From Anaerolineae bacterium (GTDB taxonomy: Bacteria > Chloroflexota > Anaerolineae > Aggregatilineales > Phototrophicaceae): DNA of 64,000 nucleotides. This document shows, piece by piece, positions 39,253 to 46,648 of this stretch (within the stretch, counting starts at the first letter, position 1; each line of letters starts with the position of its first letter). The DNA lies in the NCBI GenBank assembly GCA_022823945.1, contig JAJEBK010000030.1, positions 1-64,000 of the forward strand, in the 5' to 3' direction. The translations under genes and the position numbers were made by a program. The notes under the pieces are model-generated. The model saw only the letters and a program-made list of their open reading frames with translations, was not told where the DNA came from and did no database searches.

Positions 39253-40113
39253 CTATTTCTCGATCGGCAAGCCCACGCTGTTGCCCCATTCTGTCCACGA
39301 GCCGTCATAATTGCGCACATCGCCAAAGCCCAGCAGGTTTGTCAACACAAACCAGGTGTGGCTGCTGCGCTCACCGATGCGGCAATAGGCGACAGTCGGC
39401 TCTTCGGGGTTCAAGCCGAGTTCGTCCAGGTAGATGGCGCGCAGGTCGGCGGCATTCTTGAAAGTGCCGTCTTCGTTGGCGGCGCGCGACCAGGGGCAGC
39501 TGCTTGCGCCGGGAATATGCCCGCCACGCACCGCGCCTTCTTGCGGATAACCTGGCATGTGCAGCGTTTCGCCGCTGAATTCGCCTGGGCTGCGCACATC
39601 GACCAGTTGACCGCCCGCTTCAATATGCTGCAAGACGCCGTCGCGGAAAGCGCGGATCTGGCTGTCATCTCGTGCGGGCGCATCGTAGCTGCTCGGCGCG
39701 ATCACTGGCTTCTCGCGGGTGAGCTCGCGGCCTTCTTCCGCCCACTTCAGCCGTCCACCATCCATGATCTTGGCATTGGTATGCCCAAAAAGCTCGAAAA
39801 CCCATAGCGCATAGGTCGCCCACCAGTTGCTCTTGTCGCCGTAAAAGATGACGGTCGTTGCGGGGCTGATGCCGATGCGGCTGGCCAACGCGGCGAAGCC
39901 CGCTTTGTCCAGGTAGTCGCGGCGCAGCGGGTCGTTGAGATCTTTCACCCAATCGACCTCGACAGCGCCAGGGATATGCCCGCTGGGGTAAAGCAGGGGA
40001 TCTTCGTTCGATTCGATGATGCGCACATGCTCATCGGTCAGGTGCGCGGCGACCCAGTCTGTGCTAACCAGTTTGTCGGCATTGGCATAGCCGCGGCTCT
40101 TGATGTCACTCAT
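39253..40113 (-). CDS. Tandem-rhodanese sulfurtransferase (thiosulfate/3-mercaptopyruvate type)
   Basis: 286 residues; AAGGAG 8 bases before the ATG. Two rhodanese domains: the N-terminal, inactive one (~15-125) has [11 protein letters not shown] and [17 protein letters not shown], and the catalytic one (~160-280) has [12 protein letters not shown] and the active-site loop CRIGERS, with the persulfide-carrying Cys. CRxGxRS/E-type loops are typical of thiosulfate sulfurtransferases of the SseA/CysA2 type. It moves sulfane sulfur to thiols or cyanide. A leader peptide with three consecutive Cys codons and a terminator precede it, and a SufE gene follows. Confidence 0.92.
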   Translation of the reverse strand: MSDIKSRGYANADKLVSTDWVAAHLTDEHVRIIESNEDPLLYPSGHIPGAVEVDWVKDLNDPLRRDYLDKAGFAALASRIGISPATTVIFYGDKSNWWATYALWVFELFGHTNAKIMDGGRLKWAEEGRELTREKPVIAPSSYDAPARDDSQIRAFRDGVLQHIEAGGQLVDVRSPGEFSGETLHMPGYPQEGAVRGGHIPGASSCPWSRAANEDGTFKNAADLRAIYLDELGLNPEEPTVAYCRIGERSSHTWFVLTNLLGFGDVRNYDGSWTEWGNSVGLPIEK

Positions 40114-40177
40114 GGTCTTTGCTCCTTGGCACTATTGTCTGATTGATCGACTTTCGCTCTTTGGATGTAGCCTGCAC

Positions 40178-40205
40178 AAAAAAAGCCAACCGCCCTGGGT
40201 TGACT
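40178..40205 (-). terminator. Candidate attenuator terminator in front of the sulfurtransferase gene
   Basis: Minus-strand AGTCAACC-CAGGGC-GGTTGGCT forms an 8-bp stem with one U-G pair, followed by seven T. It lies between the polycysteine leader stop (40252) and the sulfurtransferase ATG (40113), where a simple operon would not need a terminator. Confidence 0.8.
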
Positions 40206-40251
40206 CTTTGCTGCTCGACCAGCGTACATACGCTTCAACGCGCACACCCGC

Positions 40252-40314
40252 CTAGCAGCCGGCGCTCCAACAACAGCAGTTGATATGCGTTTGACTTTCA
40301 AATGATTCGCGCAT
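40252..40314 (-). CDS. Polycysteine leader peptide (20 residues), leaderless
   Basis: The frame reads M-R-E-S-F-E-S-Q-T-H-I-N-C-C-C-W-S-A-G-C then TAG. Three consecutive Cys codons (TGC TGT TGT) at positions 13-15 and a fourth as the last codon. The ATG coincides with the predicted transcription start (promoter at 40321-40349), so there is no 5' UTR and no ribosome-binding site. Leaderless polycysteine short ORFs acting as cysteine-responsive attenuators have been reported in mycobacteria. By analogy, ribosome stalling at the Cys codons when cysteine is low would relieve the terminator at 40178. That mechanism is inferred here. Confidence 0.78.
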   Translation of the reverse strand: MRESFESQTHINCCCWSAGC

Positions 40315-40320
40315 GATGAA

Positions 40321-40349
40321 AGGATAGCACAGCAGCAGACGCAGTTCAA
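40321..40349 (-). promoter_or_regulatory. Promoter placing the start site at the leader ATG
   Basis: On the minus strand TTGAAC (40349-40344), a 17-base spacer, TATCCT (40326-40321), then six bases to the ATG at 40314. Standard spacing puts +1 on the A of ATG. Confidence 0.65.
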
Positions 40350-40364
40350 GACCGGCTGGCGAGT

Positions 40365-40772
40365 CTATGGCGATTCATACACATCGGGCGGGAACTCGAT
40401 GTCCCCATTCAAGTCGTCCATGTGCAGTCGACAATGCTCCAACCGCAGGGACATGTGGATCCCCCGCGGCAGCAACACATCGAATCTGCCGCGCCCGATG
40501 CTGCCGACGATGGCTTTGCGCCGCGCGATGATGTAGACCCCGGCTTCGTCTTGATCTGTGGCGACTTGCCAGGCAAAGCTGCCGCGCAGTTCGATACTTG
40601 TCACGATGCGCGCTTCGTCATGCGGCTTCAGGTGGATATCGGCGTGCTCGGCGTTCAGAAAAAAGGTGTTGGGCGGCTCGACCTCCCACTGATACCGACG
40701 TTTATCTAGCGCCAGATCTCGCGCCGAGCTGATTAGTTTCAGCGCGCGCCACAGCCTGTCCAACTGCGCCAT
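40365..40772 (-). CDS. Hypothetical protein, 135 residues
   Basis: The ATG at 40772 shares its A with the TGA of the upstream aminotransferase gene (TGATG), indicating coupled translation. The protein is beta-rich with alternating strands (AEHADIHLKPHDEARIVTSIELRGSFAWQVATDQD, then GVYIIARRKAIVGSIGRGRFDVLLP), suggestive of an adhesin-like or DUF4097-like beta-sandwich. No signal peptide and no recognised motif. Function unknown. Confidence 0.6.
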   Translation of the reverse strand: MAQLDRLWRALKLISSARDLALDKRRYQWEVEPPNTFFLNAEHADIHLKPHDEARIVTSIELRGSFAWQVATDQDEAGVYIIARRKAIVGSIGRGRFDVLLPRGIHMSLRLEHCRLHMDDLNGDIEFPPDVYESP

Positions 40773-41602
40773 CAGAGCTCTTCCAGATGCGCAGCCACCC
40801 AACGTTGATAGGCTTCGCGCAGTTGCCAGGTTTTCTCGCCGGGCTCGCCAGCGCCGATTGTGATGCCATCAATCTCCACGACGGGGATAATGCCGCGGCT
40901 GCTGCTGCTCAAAAAAGCTTCGTCAAAACGCGGCAGATCGCGCAGAGTGGGCGCAATTTGCTGCATTGTCATGATGCCAGCGCAGACCGCAATCACGATC
41001 CGCCGCGCGATGCCGGCCAACACACCACTGCCAGCCGTGCGCAATTCGCCGTCAATGATGGCATAGAAATTGCTGCCCAGCCCTTCCAGGATAGCGCCTT
41101 CCGCATCCAGCAGGAAGGTCTCGTACAGGCTGGCTGGCCTGGCGGTCTCCAAACTCCGCCGCCGGTGCATCCAATCGCTGGATTTCGCGGCTGGATTGTG
41201 GCGCGCCAGCAGGGACGATGTATTGCAGCGAACGCCACGCTGGATGAGCATGTCCGCTGGCGGCGCATGCGGTTCAATAGTCAAGATCATTTCCTGGGGC
41301 TGGGCGGCCGGCACCGAGATGCGAAAACGCACATCGCCGAAGCCAGACTCGATGATCATCTGGCGCAGCGCCAAGCGCAGTTGCTGGCGTTCAAACTTCA
41401 GTGGAATGCCCTCGCGCCTCGCCGAGTCTGCCAAGCGTTCCATATGGGCGTCGAAGAGCAAAGTCTGCGTGCGATTGACCGTGTTGCTGACGGTGTAGAC
41501 GCCGGCGCGAGATTCGAATTCCGCTGCCGCGGCCAGGCTATCGGCATGGTAGTCGGCTTCGCGCAGACCGCTCTGGCCGAGACGTTTGATAATGGCGGGC
41601 AT
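40772..41602 (-). CDS. PLP aminotransferase class IV
   Basis: 276 residues. The class IV fold (BCAT/D-amino-acid aminotransferase/ADCL) is shown by RLADSARREGIPL, the Lys-containing NPAAKSSDWMHRRR segment, ILEGLGSNFYAIIDGEL with the conserved Glu that contacts the pyridine nitrogen, and RGIIPVVEIDG near the end. The reaction may be D-amino acid or branched-chain transamination, or 4-amino-4-deoxychorismate lyase; no pabB-type partner is present, so it stays open. It begins 3 bases after the upstream gene's stop. Confidence 0.85.
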   Translation of the reverse strand: MPAIIKRLGQSGLREADYHADSLAAAAEFESRAGVYTVSNTVNRTQTLLFDAHMERLADSARREGIPLKFERQQLRLALRQMIIESGFGDVRFRISVPAAQPQEMILTIEPHAPPADMLIQRGVRCNTSSLLARHNPAAKSSDWMHRRRSLETARPASLYETFLLDAEGAILEGLGSNFYAIIDGELRTAGSGVLAGIARRIVIAVCAGIMTMQQIAPTLRDLPRFDEAFLSSSSRGIIPVVEIDGITIGAGEPGEKTWQLREAYQRWVAAHLEEL

Positions 41603-41605
41603 CGC

Positions 41606-42769
41606 TCAGCTTCGCAGCCAGGCCTCGCGGAAGGCGCTCCAGTCGGCTTCAGTAAGTCGCCGGTCGGCATAGATTGCCACGCCCGTGAGCAGGGAGCGCG
41701 CGTTTTCGCCCAGCCGCTGCAAGCCATGACTGACGCCTTGCAAAGCAGTTGCCATCGTCTCGATTTCAGGATTGTGCGCGGCGCTGGCGCTGGCATAGTG
41801 CGGAATGCTGGCGTAGACCTCGGTAGTGGTTTCCAGCAAGTTGACATAAGTTTCAATATGATAGGCAACCCATTCGACATAATCCTGCGACTGCTGTCGA
41901 TAGCTCTGATACAGCATCAGCACGATTTCGTCGGCGGAGACCGTGACTCGCTTCTTGAAATTGTCGGTCCACATGGTGCCGGGCGCAATCGCGGCGATAT
42001 TCTGTGTGCGCAAGTTGTGTGGCGTCAGGTCGGCGGTCACCGCAATGCCGATTGGCTTCACCAGCCCGATTGCCGAACGCACGCGCCGGATCAAACCAAT
42101 GACATCGCCGTTGTCAGTGAACATCGGCTTGATATCCAGCAGCAAGCCATCAAAGCCCAACTGGTCGACCAGTATCTTGCTGAAGTTGGCGATATTTTCG
42201 TGCAATTCCTCGTCATCCAGTCGATAACCATCCGCTGTATTGTCGTGCGTCCAAATCTCCACCCAGGCATATACAGCCATTGACTCGTCCGCGCTGCGCA
42301 CCGCCGCGACGAAGTCCGCAATATCACTTCGCGAGTCCATGAAGCTGCTGCTATCCAGGCCGCTTTCCCAACGGCCTGCCAAGCCCAAAGTACTGACATA
42401 GGCGTATATCTTGCCGATGCCGTTGGCAGCCATTTCTGCAACCGCCGCGTCCAACTGGTCTCCGCCCAGGTTGCCAAATGTCCATGCGCGGTCCAGCCAA
42501 ATGGCATTGTTGCGGGGCAGCGCTTCATTTTCGGGCAGCAGCAGCCGACTCGCCACAGCGCCCAACAGCCCAATGCCCAACACGGCAGCGCCTATCGGCA
42601 GTGTTCTGCGCAAGGCGGCAAGGGTTCTGGAGCCGCGGCGACCATCGCTGGCCCGGGACGGATTGCTCCGCGGTGCCTTGTCTGAGGGCATGAATAATGC
42701 CTTGATACGCCGCCATAACCCGAATCGTGGCTTTGATTGCGCCTGGCTTGGCCTGCTTGTCATCGACAT
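41606..42769 (-). CDS. Membrane-anchored glycosidase-like (TIM-barrel) protein
   Basis: 387 residues from the ATG at 42769. A basic, Ser/Arg-rich cytoplasmic arm (~1-55) is followed by one membrane segment (PIGAAVLGIGLLGAVASRLLL). The outer domain has strand motifs of a (beta/alpha)8 barrel: GIGKIYAYVSTLG, SMAVYAWVEIWTHD, GFDGLLLDIKPM and IGIAVTADLTPH, with acidic residues at strand ends as in retaining glycosidases. I do not recognise the exact family; glycoside hydrolase-like is an inference. No substrate hint from the neighbours (dgkA upstream). Confidence 0.5.
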   Translation of the reverse strand: MSMTSRPSQAQSKPRFGLWRRIKALFMPSDKAPRSNPSRASDGRRGSRTLAALRRTLPIGAAVLGIGLLGAVASRLLLPENEALPRNNAIWLDRAWTFGNLGGDQLDAAVAEMAANGIGKIYAYVSTLGLAGRWESGLDSSSFMDSRSDIADFVAAVRSADESMAVYAWVEIWTHDNTADGYRLDDEELHENIANFSKILVDQLGFDGLLLDIKPMFTDNGDVIGLIRRVRSAIGLVKPIGIAVTADLTPHNLRTQNIAAIAPGTMWTDNFKKRVTVSADEIVLMLYQSYRQQSQDYVEWVAYHIETYVNLLETTTEVYASIPHYASASAAHNPEIETMATALQGVSHGLQRLGENARSLLTGVAIYADRRLTEADWSAFREAWLRS

Positions 42770-42866
42770 GGGAATATCCGCCAATCCATTCCAGCGACCA
42801 TAACCGCAGTATAACATGAATGGAGTTTCAGGTTAGCGTTGGCGCGGTCTCTTGATTGCGCGGGCG

Positions 42867-43298
42867 CTAGGCAAGCCGATTCAGCAGCGGCGGCAACAGG
42901 ATCAACGCGCCGACAACCGTGGCCATCAGCGCGGCCAGCAGCACAGCGGCAGCAGCCACATCTTTTGCCACGCGAGCCAGGGGATGAAGCTGCGGAGCGC
43001 TCAAGTTGACAGTCGCTTCAATGGCGGCATTTGTGAATTCGCCGATCCACACCAGCCCACTTGCCAAGGCCAATGTCGCCCAGTCGCGCCGCTCGATCTC
43101 CAGCCAGATGCCCACGACCAGGACAGTCGCGCTGGCCAACGCCAGGATGCGCGTATTCTTCTGATACCGCAGCATGTACGCGCAGCCAGCCAAAGCATAA
43201 GCCAGGCTGTCGCCGCGCGATTCGCTGGTCATTGGGCTGTGAAGGCGTGGGTCGGTGCGTTGACCGCGCTGCCATGCTCGTCGCAGTCGGCTAAACAT
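42867..43298 (-). CDS. Diacylglycerol kinase family (DgkA-type undecaprenol kinase)
   Basis: 143 residues with three membrane segments. The family signatures are E-x-x-N-A-A-I-E (GEFTNAAIEATVNL) and LARVAKDVAAAAVLLAA, where Glu/Lys/Asp residues bind ATP and metal. Gram-positive-type members phosphorylate undecaprenol rather than diacylglycerol. The N-terminal 25 residues are a basic arm. It overlaps ybeY by eight bases, a common pairing in Firmicutes-like clusters (phoH, ybeY, dgkA). Confidence 0.9.
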   Translation of the reverse strand: MFSRLRRAWQRGQRTDPRLHSPMTSESRGDSLAYALAGCAYMLRYQKNTRILALASATVLVVGIWLEIERRDWATLALASGLVWIGEFTNAAIEATVNLSAPQLHPLARVAKDVAAAAVLLAALMATVVGALILLPPLLNRLA

Positions 43299-43767
43299 CG
43301 CCGCCGCCGTATTGAGTCACGAGGCTCGCGTCAATGCCCAGTTTTCGCAAAGCCCTTGCCTGTGCCGCCCACATGATTTCCCGCTCAGTCGCTGTCCCGT
43401 GCGCGTATCCGAGCAAGTGCAATGTCGCATGCACCACCAGCAAACAAAGCGTAGCGCCGAGGTCTGTGCCGTTGGCCGCTGCGCGCGCCGTCACATAATC
43501 GAGCGCGATCACGATATCGCCCAGGTAGTGGTTTTCGCCAGCGATTTCCTCGGGCAGGCTGGCCGCGGGAAAAGCCAGCACATCGGTTGGCGATTTGCTG
43601 CCGCGATGCTGTCGATTGAGCGCCGCCACCGCCACACTATCCTGGATGACGATGCCCAGACAACCGGCCTGCGCATGCAGCTCCAGAACAGTCCTGGCTG
43701 CCCGTATCAAGCGAGCTTCGTCGATGGCAACTTGTTGATCAACTTGCAGTGAAACGCAATCACTCAC
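43291..43767 (-). CDS. ybeY: rRNA maturation endoribonuclease YbeY
   Basis: 158 residues from a GTG at 43767 overlapping the pgpH stop (GTGA). The metal-binding triad HATLHLLGYAHG (H-x3-H-x5-H) is intact, and RGSKSPTDVLAFPA and YLGDIVIALDYV are the conserved YbeY strands. YbeY processes the 3' end of 16S rRNA and takes part in ribosome quality control. The partner phoH, often upstream, is absent; pgpH is upstream instead. Confidence 0.93.
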   Translation of the reverse strand: MSDCVSLQVDQQVAIDEARLIRAARTVLELHAQAGCLGIVIQDSVAVAALNRQHRGSKSPTDVLAFPAASLPEEIAGENHYLGDIVIALDYVTARAAANGTDLGATLCLLVVHATLHLLGYAHGTATEREIMWAAQARALRKLGIDASLVTQYGGGDV

Positions 43768-46199
43768 GTTTGGGCATCTGCTTCTTCGGACGCCGGCGAC
43801 AACTTGGTCTGGCTGTTGGACTTGCTGCCATTGCGTTTTGGCAGGGGCGGCACTTCGAAGATCGGCTCGTTGTCATCCAGCGCGCGTTCAGCCTTAGCGC
43901 TGCTGTCTGCATTGGCTGGCGTTTCTGCTGGGGTGGCATCTTCGTTGACCTTGACCGTTCGATTGCCGCTGTTGCTGGCTGCGGCAAGGCTGCTGGCGGA
44001 TTGACGATTTCCGTCTGCGGGCGTTGCTGGCCGGGGTGGGTCAGATCGCCTGGTCGCGGATGGCTCGCTGCGCGGGCTGCTGCCGGGAAGAACGGCGCGC
44101 GCATAATCAATGCGCGGATGGAACAAGCCTCGGAAAATATCGATGAAGGTGTCTTCTATTTTCTTCAAGTCGTTCAGGGTCAGGTTGCTGGCATCCAGCT
44201 GGCCGCCATTGCGTTTTCCCTCGATGATGTTATGGACGACTTCCGCGATTTTTTTGTTGCTCTCGGGCTGGACGGCGCGGATAGCCGATTCGCAACTGTC
44301 CGCCATCATCACGATGGCCGTTTCGCGACTTTGTGGGATGGGTCCGGGATAGGTAAAATCGGCGGGATCAACGTCATGCTCGTCGCCAGCATTCGCCAGC
44401 GCTTGCTGATGAAAGACGAAGACTTGCGTCGTGCCATGATGCTCGCGGATAAAGTCGCGGATGCGGTTGGGCAGGTTATACACTTTGGCGATTTGGTCGC
44501 CTTCGGTCGCATGATTAATGATGATGGCGGCGCTGCGATAGGGATCGTTCAGTGTGTCGTGCGGGTTGTGAATGTGCTGTTGATTTTCAGTGAAAAAGAA
44601 GGGGTCTTTCATCTTGCCGATGTCATGATACAGCGATGCGACATGGGTGAGCTGGGTGTCCGCGCCGATCGCGTCGGCAGCCTGTTCAGCCAAATTCGCC
44701 ACTTGCAGCGAATGTTGATAAGTGCCGGGCGCTTCTCGCAGCAGCCGCTGCAGCAGGGGTTTGCTGGGCTGGCTTAATTCCATGAGTTTGAAAGGCGTGG
44801 CCAGGTTCAGCGAAATCGTCAATGCGTACATGACAGCGAAGGCGGTGGTCGGCACCAGCGCCAGACCACTGAGAAAGGCCTGCCCGATATTGGCGATGTC
44901 CGCCGCTTCTACGCCCACCTGCAGCGCGAATATCGCCACGACGAAAGTATTTGCCAAGCCAACAACCGCGCCGGCGATGAAGTAATTGTTCAGCCGGCCG
45001 GCATTGCGCAATGTCAATACCGCCCCGATGCCGCCGGCCGCAATCAAACTGACGATCTCCAGCGAAGGACTGCGGCTCAGCAATCCGCACAGGAAAGCGA
45101 AACCCACAGTCGCGATAATCGCCAGGTTGGGCGTGCTGACCGCCACATAAACGATGCCCAGCGCCGCCGCCGGCATCAGGTAGATGTTGTTGATGCCGAA
45201 GGCGCGCATCAATGCCAGAGCCAGCAAAAAGAGCGCGCCGATCAAGAGCAGGTCGCGGGCGCTGCGCAAGATCTGCGGCTCGAAGCGCACCATATACAAG
45301 CCCAGCAGCATGGTCACCAGCAGGCTTGCCAACAAGGCGCGCAGGATGCGGATGTTGCGGTTGCTGGGTTGGGTCAGCAAACCAAGCTCGTTCAAAGCCT
45401 CGAATGACAGCGCGTCGATGGGCTGGTTGGCTGGCGCGACAGTCTGTCCGGCAATAAACTGCCGCTGCTGGTTTTCCACGCTGTCCAGCGCGGTCGCCAG
45501 GTCGATCGCCGACTGTTCAGGGTTTACAAATGTGTTGGCGCGCAGCACATCGGCGGTGATGGCGGTGACGATCTGGCTCTCCTGCGGCGTCATGTGCAAG
45601 CTGACTTGCGCCGGTAGTTGGTCGCGCTCGCGCTCCAGGCCGCCTTCGCGAATTTCTTTGCGCATCACACGCTCGAGCACGGAGATAATGTCGTTGCGCA
45701 CTTGCAGCCAGTTGTCTTCGGGCAGCTGCAAAATGGCGTTGATTGTGTCTTCATCTTCGTTGAGCTGCAGCGAGGTGATAGCTTTGATATCGGCGATCTG
45801 CTGTTCCAGGGTTGCAAAGCTGTCTCCGCGCACATTGTCGATATATGCCAAAATCTTCACCGCAAGTTCGCGCTGCTGCCGCGCCACATTGGGGTCGGGC
45901 GGATAGAATACGGTGGGCACATGCGCCTCGACTTGCGCGCGCTCTTGCTCGGTCAGGATTGCGCTGACGAATGAGCCTTCTTCGCGGGCGATGATGTCTT
46001 CGGTGGGCACAGAACCCAATGTCAGGTTGGCGACACTGTTGAAGCCCGGCACGATTTCGTCAAAGGCTACGATCAATGTGCACAGCAGCGCAAAGACGCC
46101 ACCAGCCACACACAGAGTCACATAGCTCATCGCCCTGCGGGAGTGCGCCGGCAGGAAATTGAAGCGGTCGCCGAGCCGGTTTGACAGTTGGTAACCCAC
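43764..46199 (-). CDS. pgpH: 7TM-HD family cyclic-di-AMP phosphodiesterase-like protein (PgpH type)
   Basis: 811 residues from a GTG at 46199 with GGGA upstream. Domain order: one N-terminal membrane helix (~25-48), a large extracytoplasmic domain (~50-295), seven membrane segments (~300-500), then an HD domain with HVASLYHDIGKMKDP as the HD pair, NPHDTLNDPYRSAAIIINHA and REHHGTTQVFVFH. PgpH hydrolyses the second messenger c-di-AMP. The C-terminal ~110 residues are a long, low-complexity Pro/Ser/Ala/Asp-rich tail not found in Listeria PgpH. It sits between yqeY and ybeY. Confidence 0.88.
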   Translation of the reverse strand: MGYQLSNRLGDRFNFLPAHSRRAMSYVTLCVAGGVFALLCTLIVAFDEIVPGFNSVANLTLGSVPTEDIIAREEGSFVSAILTEQERAQVEAHVPTVFYPPDPNVARQQRELAVKILAYIDNVRGDSFATLEQQIADIKAITSLQLNEDEDTINAILQLPEDNWLQVRNDIISVLERVMRKEIREGGLERERDQLPAQVSLHMTPQESQIVTAITADVLRANTFVNPEQSAIDLATALDSVENQQRQFIAGQTVAPANQPIDALSFEALNELGLLTQPSNRNIRILRALLASLLVTMLLGLYMVRFEPQILRSARDLLLIGALFLLALALMRAFGINNIYLMPAAALGIVYVAVSTPNLAIIATVGFAFLCGLLSRSPSLEIVSLIAAGGIGAVLTLRNAGRLNNYFIAGAVVGLANTFVVAIFALQVGVEAADIANIGQAFLSGLALVPTTAFAVMYALTISLNLATPFKLMELSQPSKPLLQRLLREAPGTYQHSLQVANLAEQAADAIGADTQLTHVASLYHDIGKMKDPFFFTENQQHIHNPHDTLNDPYRSAAIIINHATEGDQIAKVYNLPNRIRDFIREHHGTTQVFVFHQQALANAGDEHDVDPADFTYPGPIPQSRETAIVMMADSCESAIRAVQPESNKKIAEVVHNIIEGKRNGGQLDASNLTLNDLKKIEDTFIDIFRGLFHPRIDYARAVLPGSSPRSEPSATRRSDPPRPATPADGNRQSASSLAAASNSGNRTVKVNEDATPAETPANADSSAKAERALDDNEPIFEVPPLPKRNGSKSNSQTKLSPASEEADAQT

Positions 46200-46201
46200 G
46201 T

Positions 46202-46648
46202 TTATCCCAGCAGCTCTCTGGCAATTGCGTTGACCGCCCGGCCATCTGCGCGTCCTTGTACGCGCGGCATGACGACACGCATGACTTCGCCCATCTGCTT
46301 CATGGAGGTCGCGCCGATCTCTGCTACTGCCGTCGATACGATAGGCATGAGCTCGTCGGCGGTCAATTGCTGCGGCAAAAATGACTCGATCAAGCCCAGT
46401 TCATATCGCGCTTCAGCAACATCATCAGCGCGCCCGGCCGCTTCCAGTTCGCTGATGGATTCGCGGCGTTGTTTCGCCTCGCGCCGCAATATCTTCAGTT
46501 CCGCTTCTTCATCCAGCGCCGACCGCGTGTCGATCTCGACCTGTTTGAGGGCGCTTTGTAGCAAGCGGATGGTATTGCGGCGTTGGTTGTCGCGCGCGCG
46601 CATGGCAGCTTTGAGTTCGTCACTCAATCTCGCTGTTATCGATGGCAT
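46202..46648 (-). CDS. yqeY: GatB/YqeY domain protein
   Basis: 148 residues. The YqeY helical domain is recognisable: LSDELKAAMRARDNQRRNTIRLLQSALKQVEID, RRESISELEAAGRADDVAEARYELGLIESFLPQQLT, and the tail GATSMKQMGEVMRVVMPRVQGRADGRAVNAIAREL. The family resembles the tRNA-binding domain of GatB; the standalone role is unclear. Its ATG shares a base with the mtaB stop (TGATG). It ends three bases before the pgpH start. Confidence 0.92.
   Translation of the reverse strand: MPSITARLSDELKAAMRARDNQRRNTIRLLQSALKQVEIDTRSALDEEAELKILRREAKQRRESISELEAAGRADDVAEARYELGLIESFLPQQLTADELMPIVSTAVAEIGATSMKQMGEVMRVVMPRVQGRADGRAVNAIARELLG

Noticed and set aside
40110-40349. An alternative Cys-rich frame (Cys-Val-Cys-Cys-Cys near its start) in the sulfurtransferase leader
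   Set aside because: It begins within the -35 hexamer, so it would not be transcribed, and it runs through the terminator; the frame starting at 40314 fits promoter and terminator better.
40787-42283. 498-codon open frame on the plus strand
   Set aside because: Antisense shadow of the class IV aminotransferase and the barrel protein.
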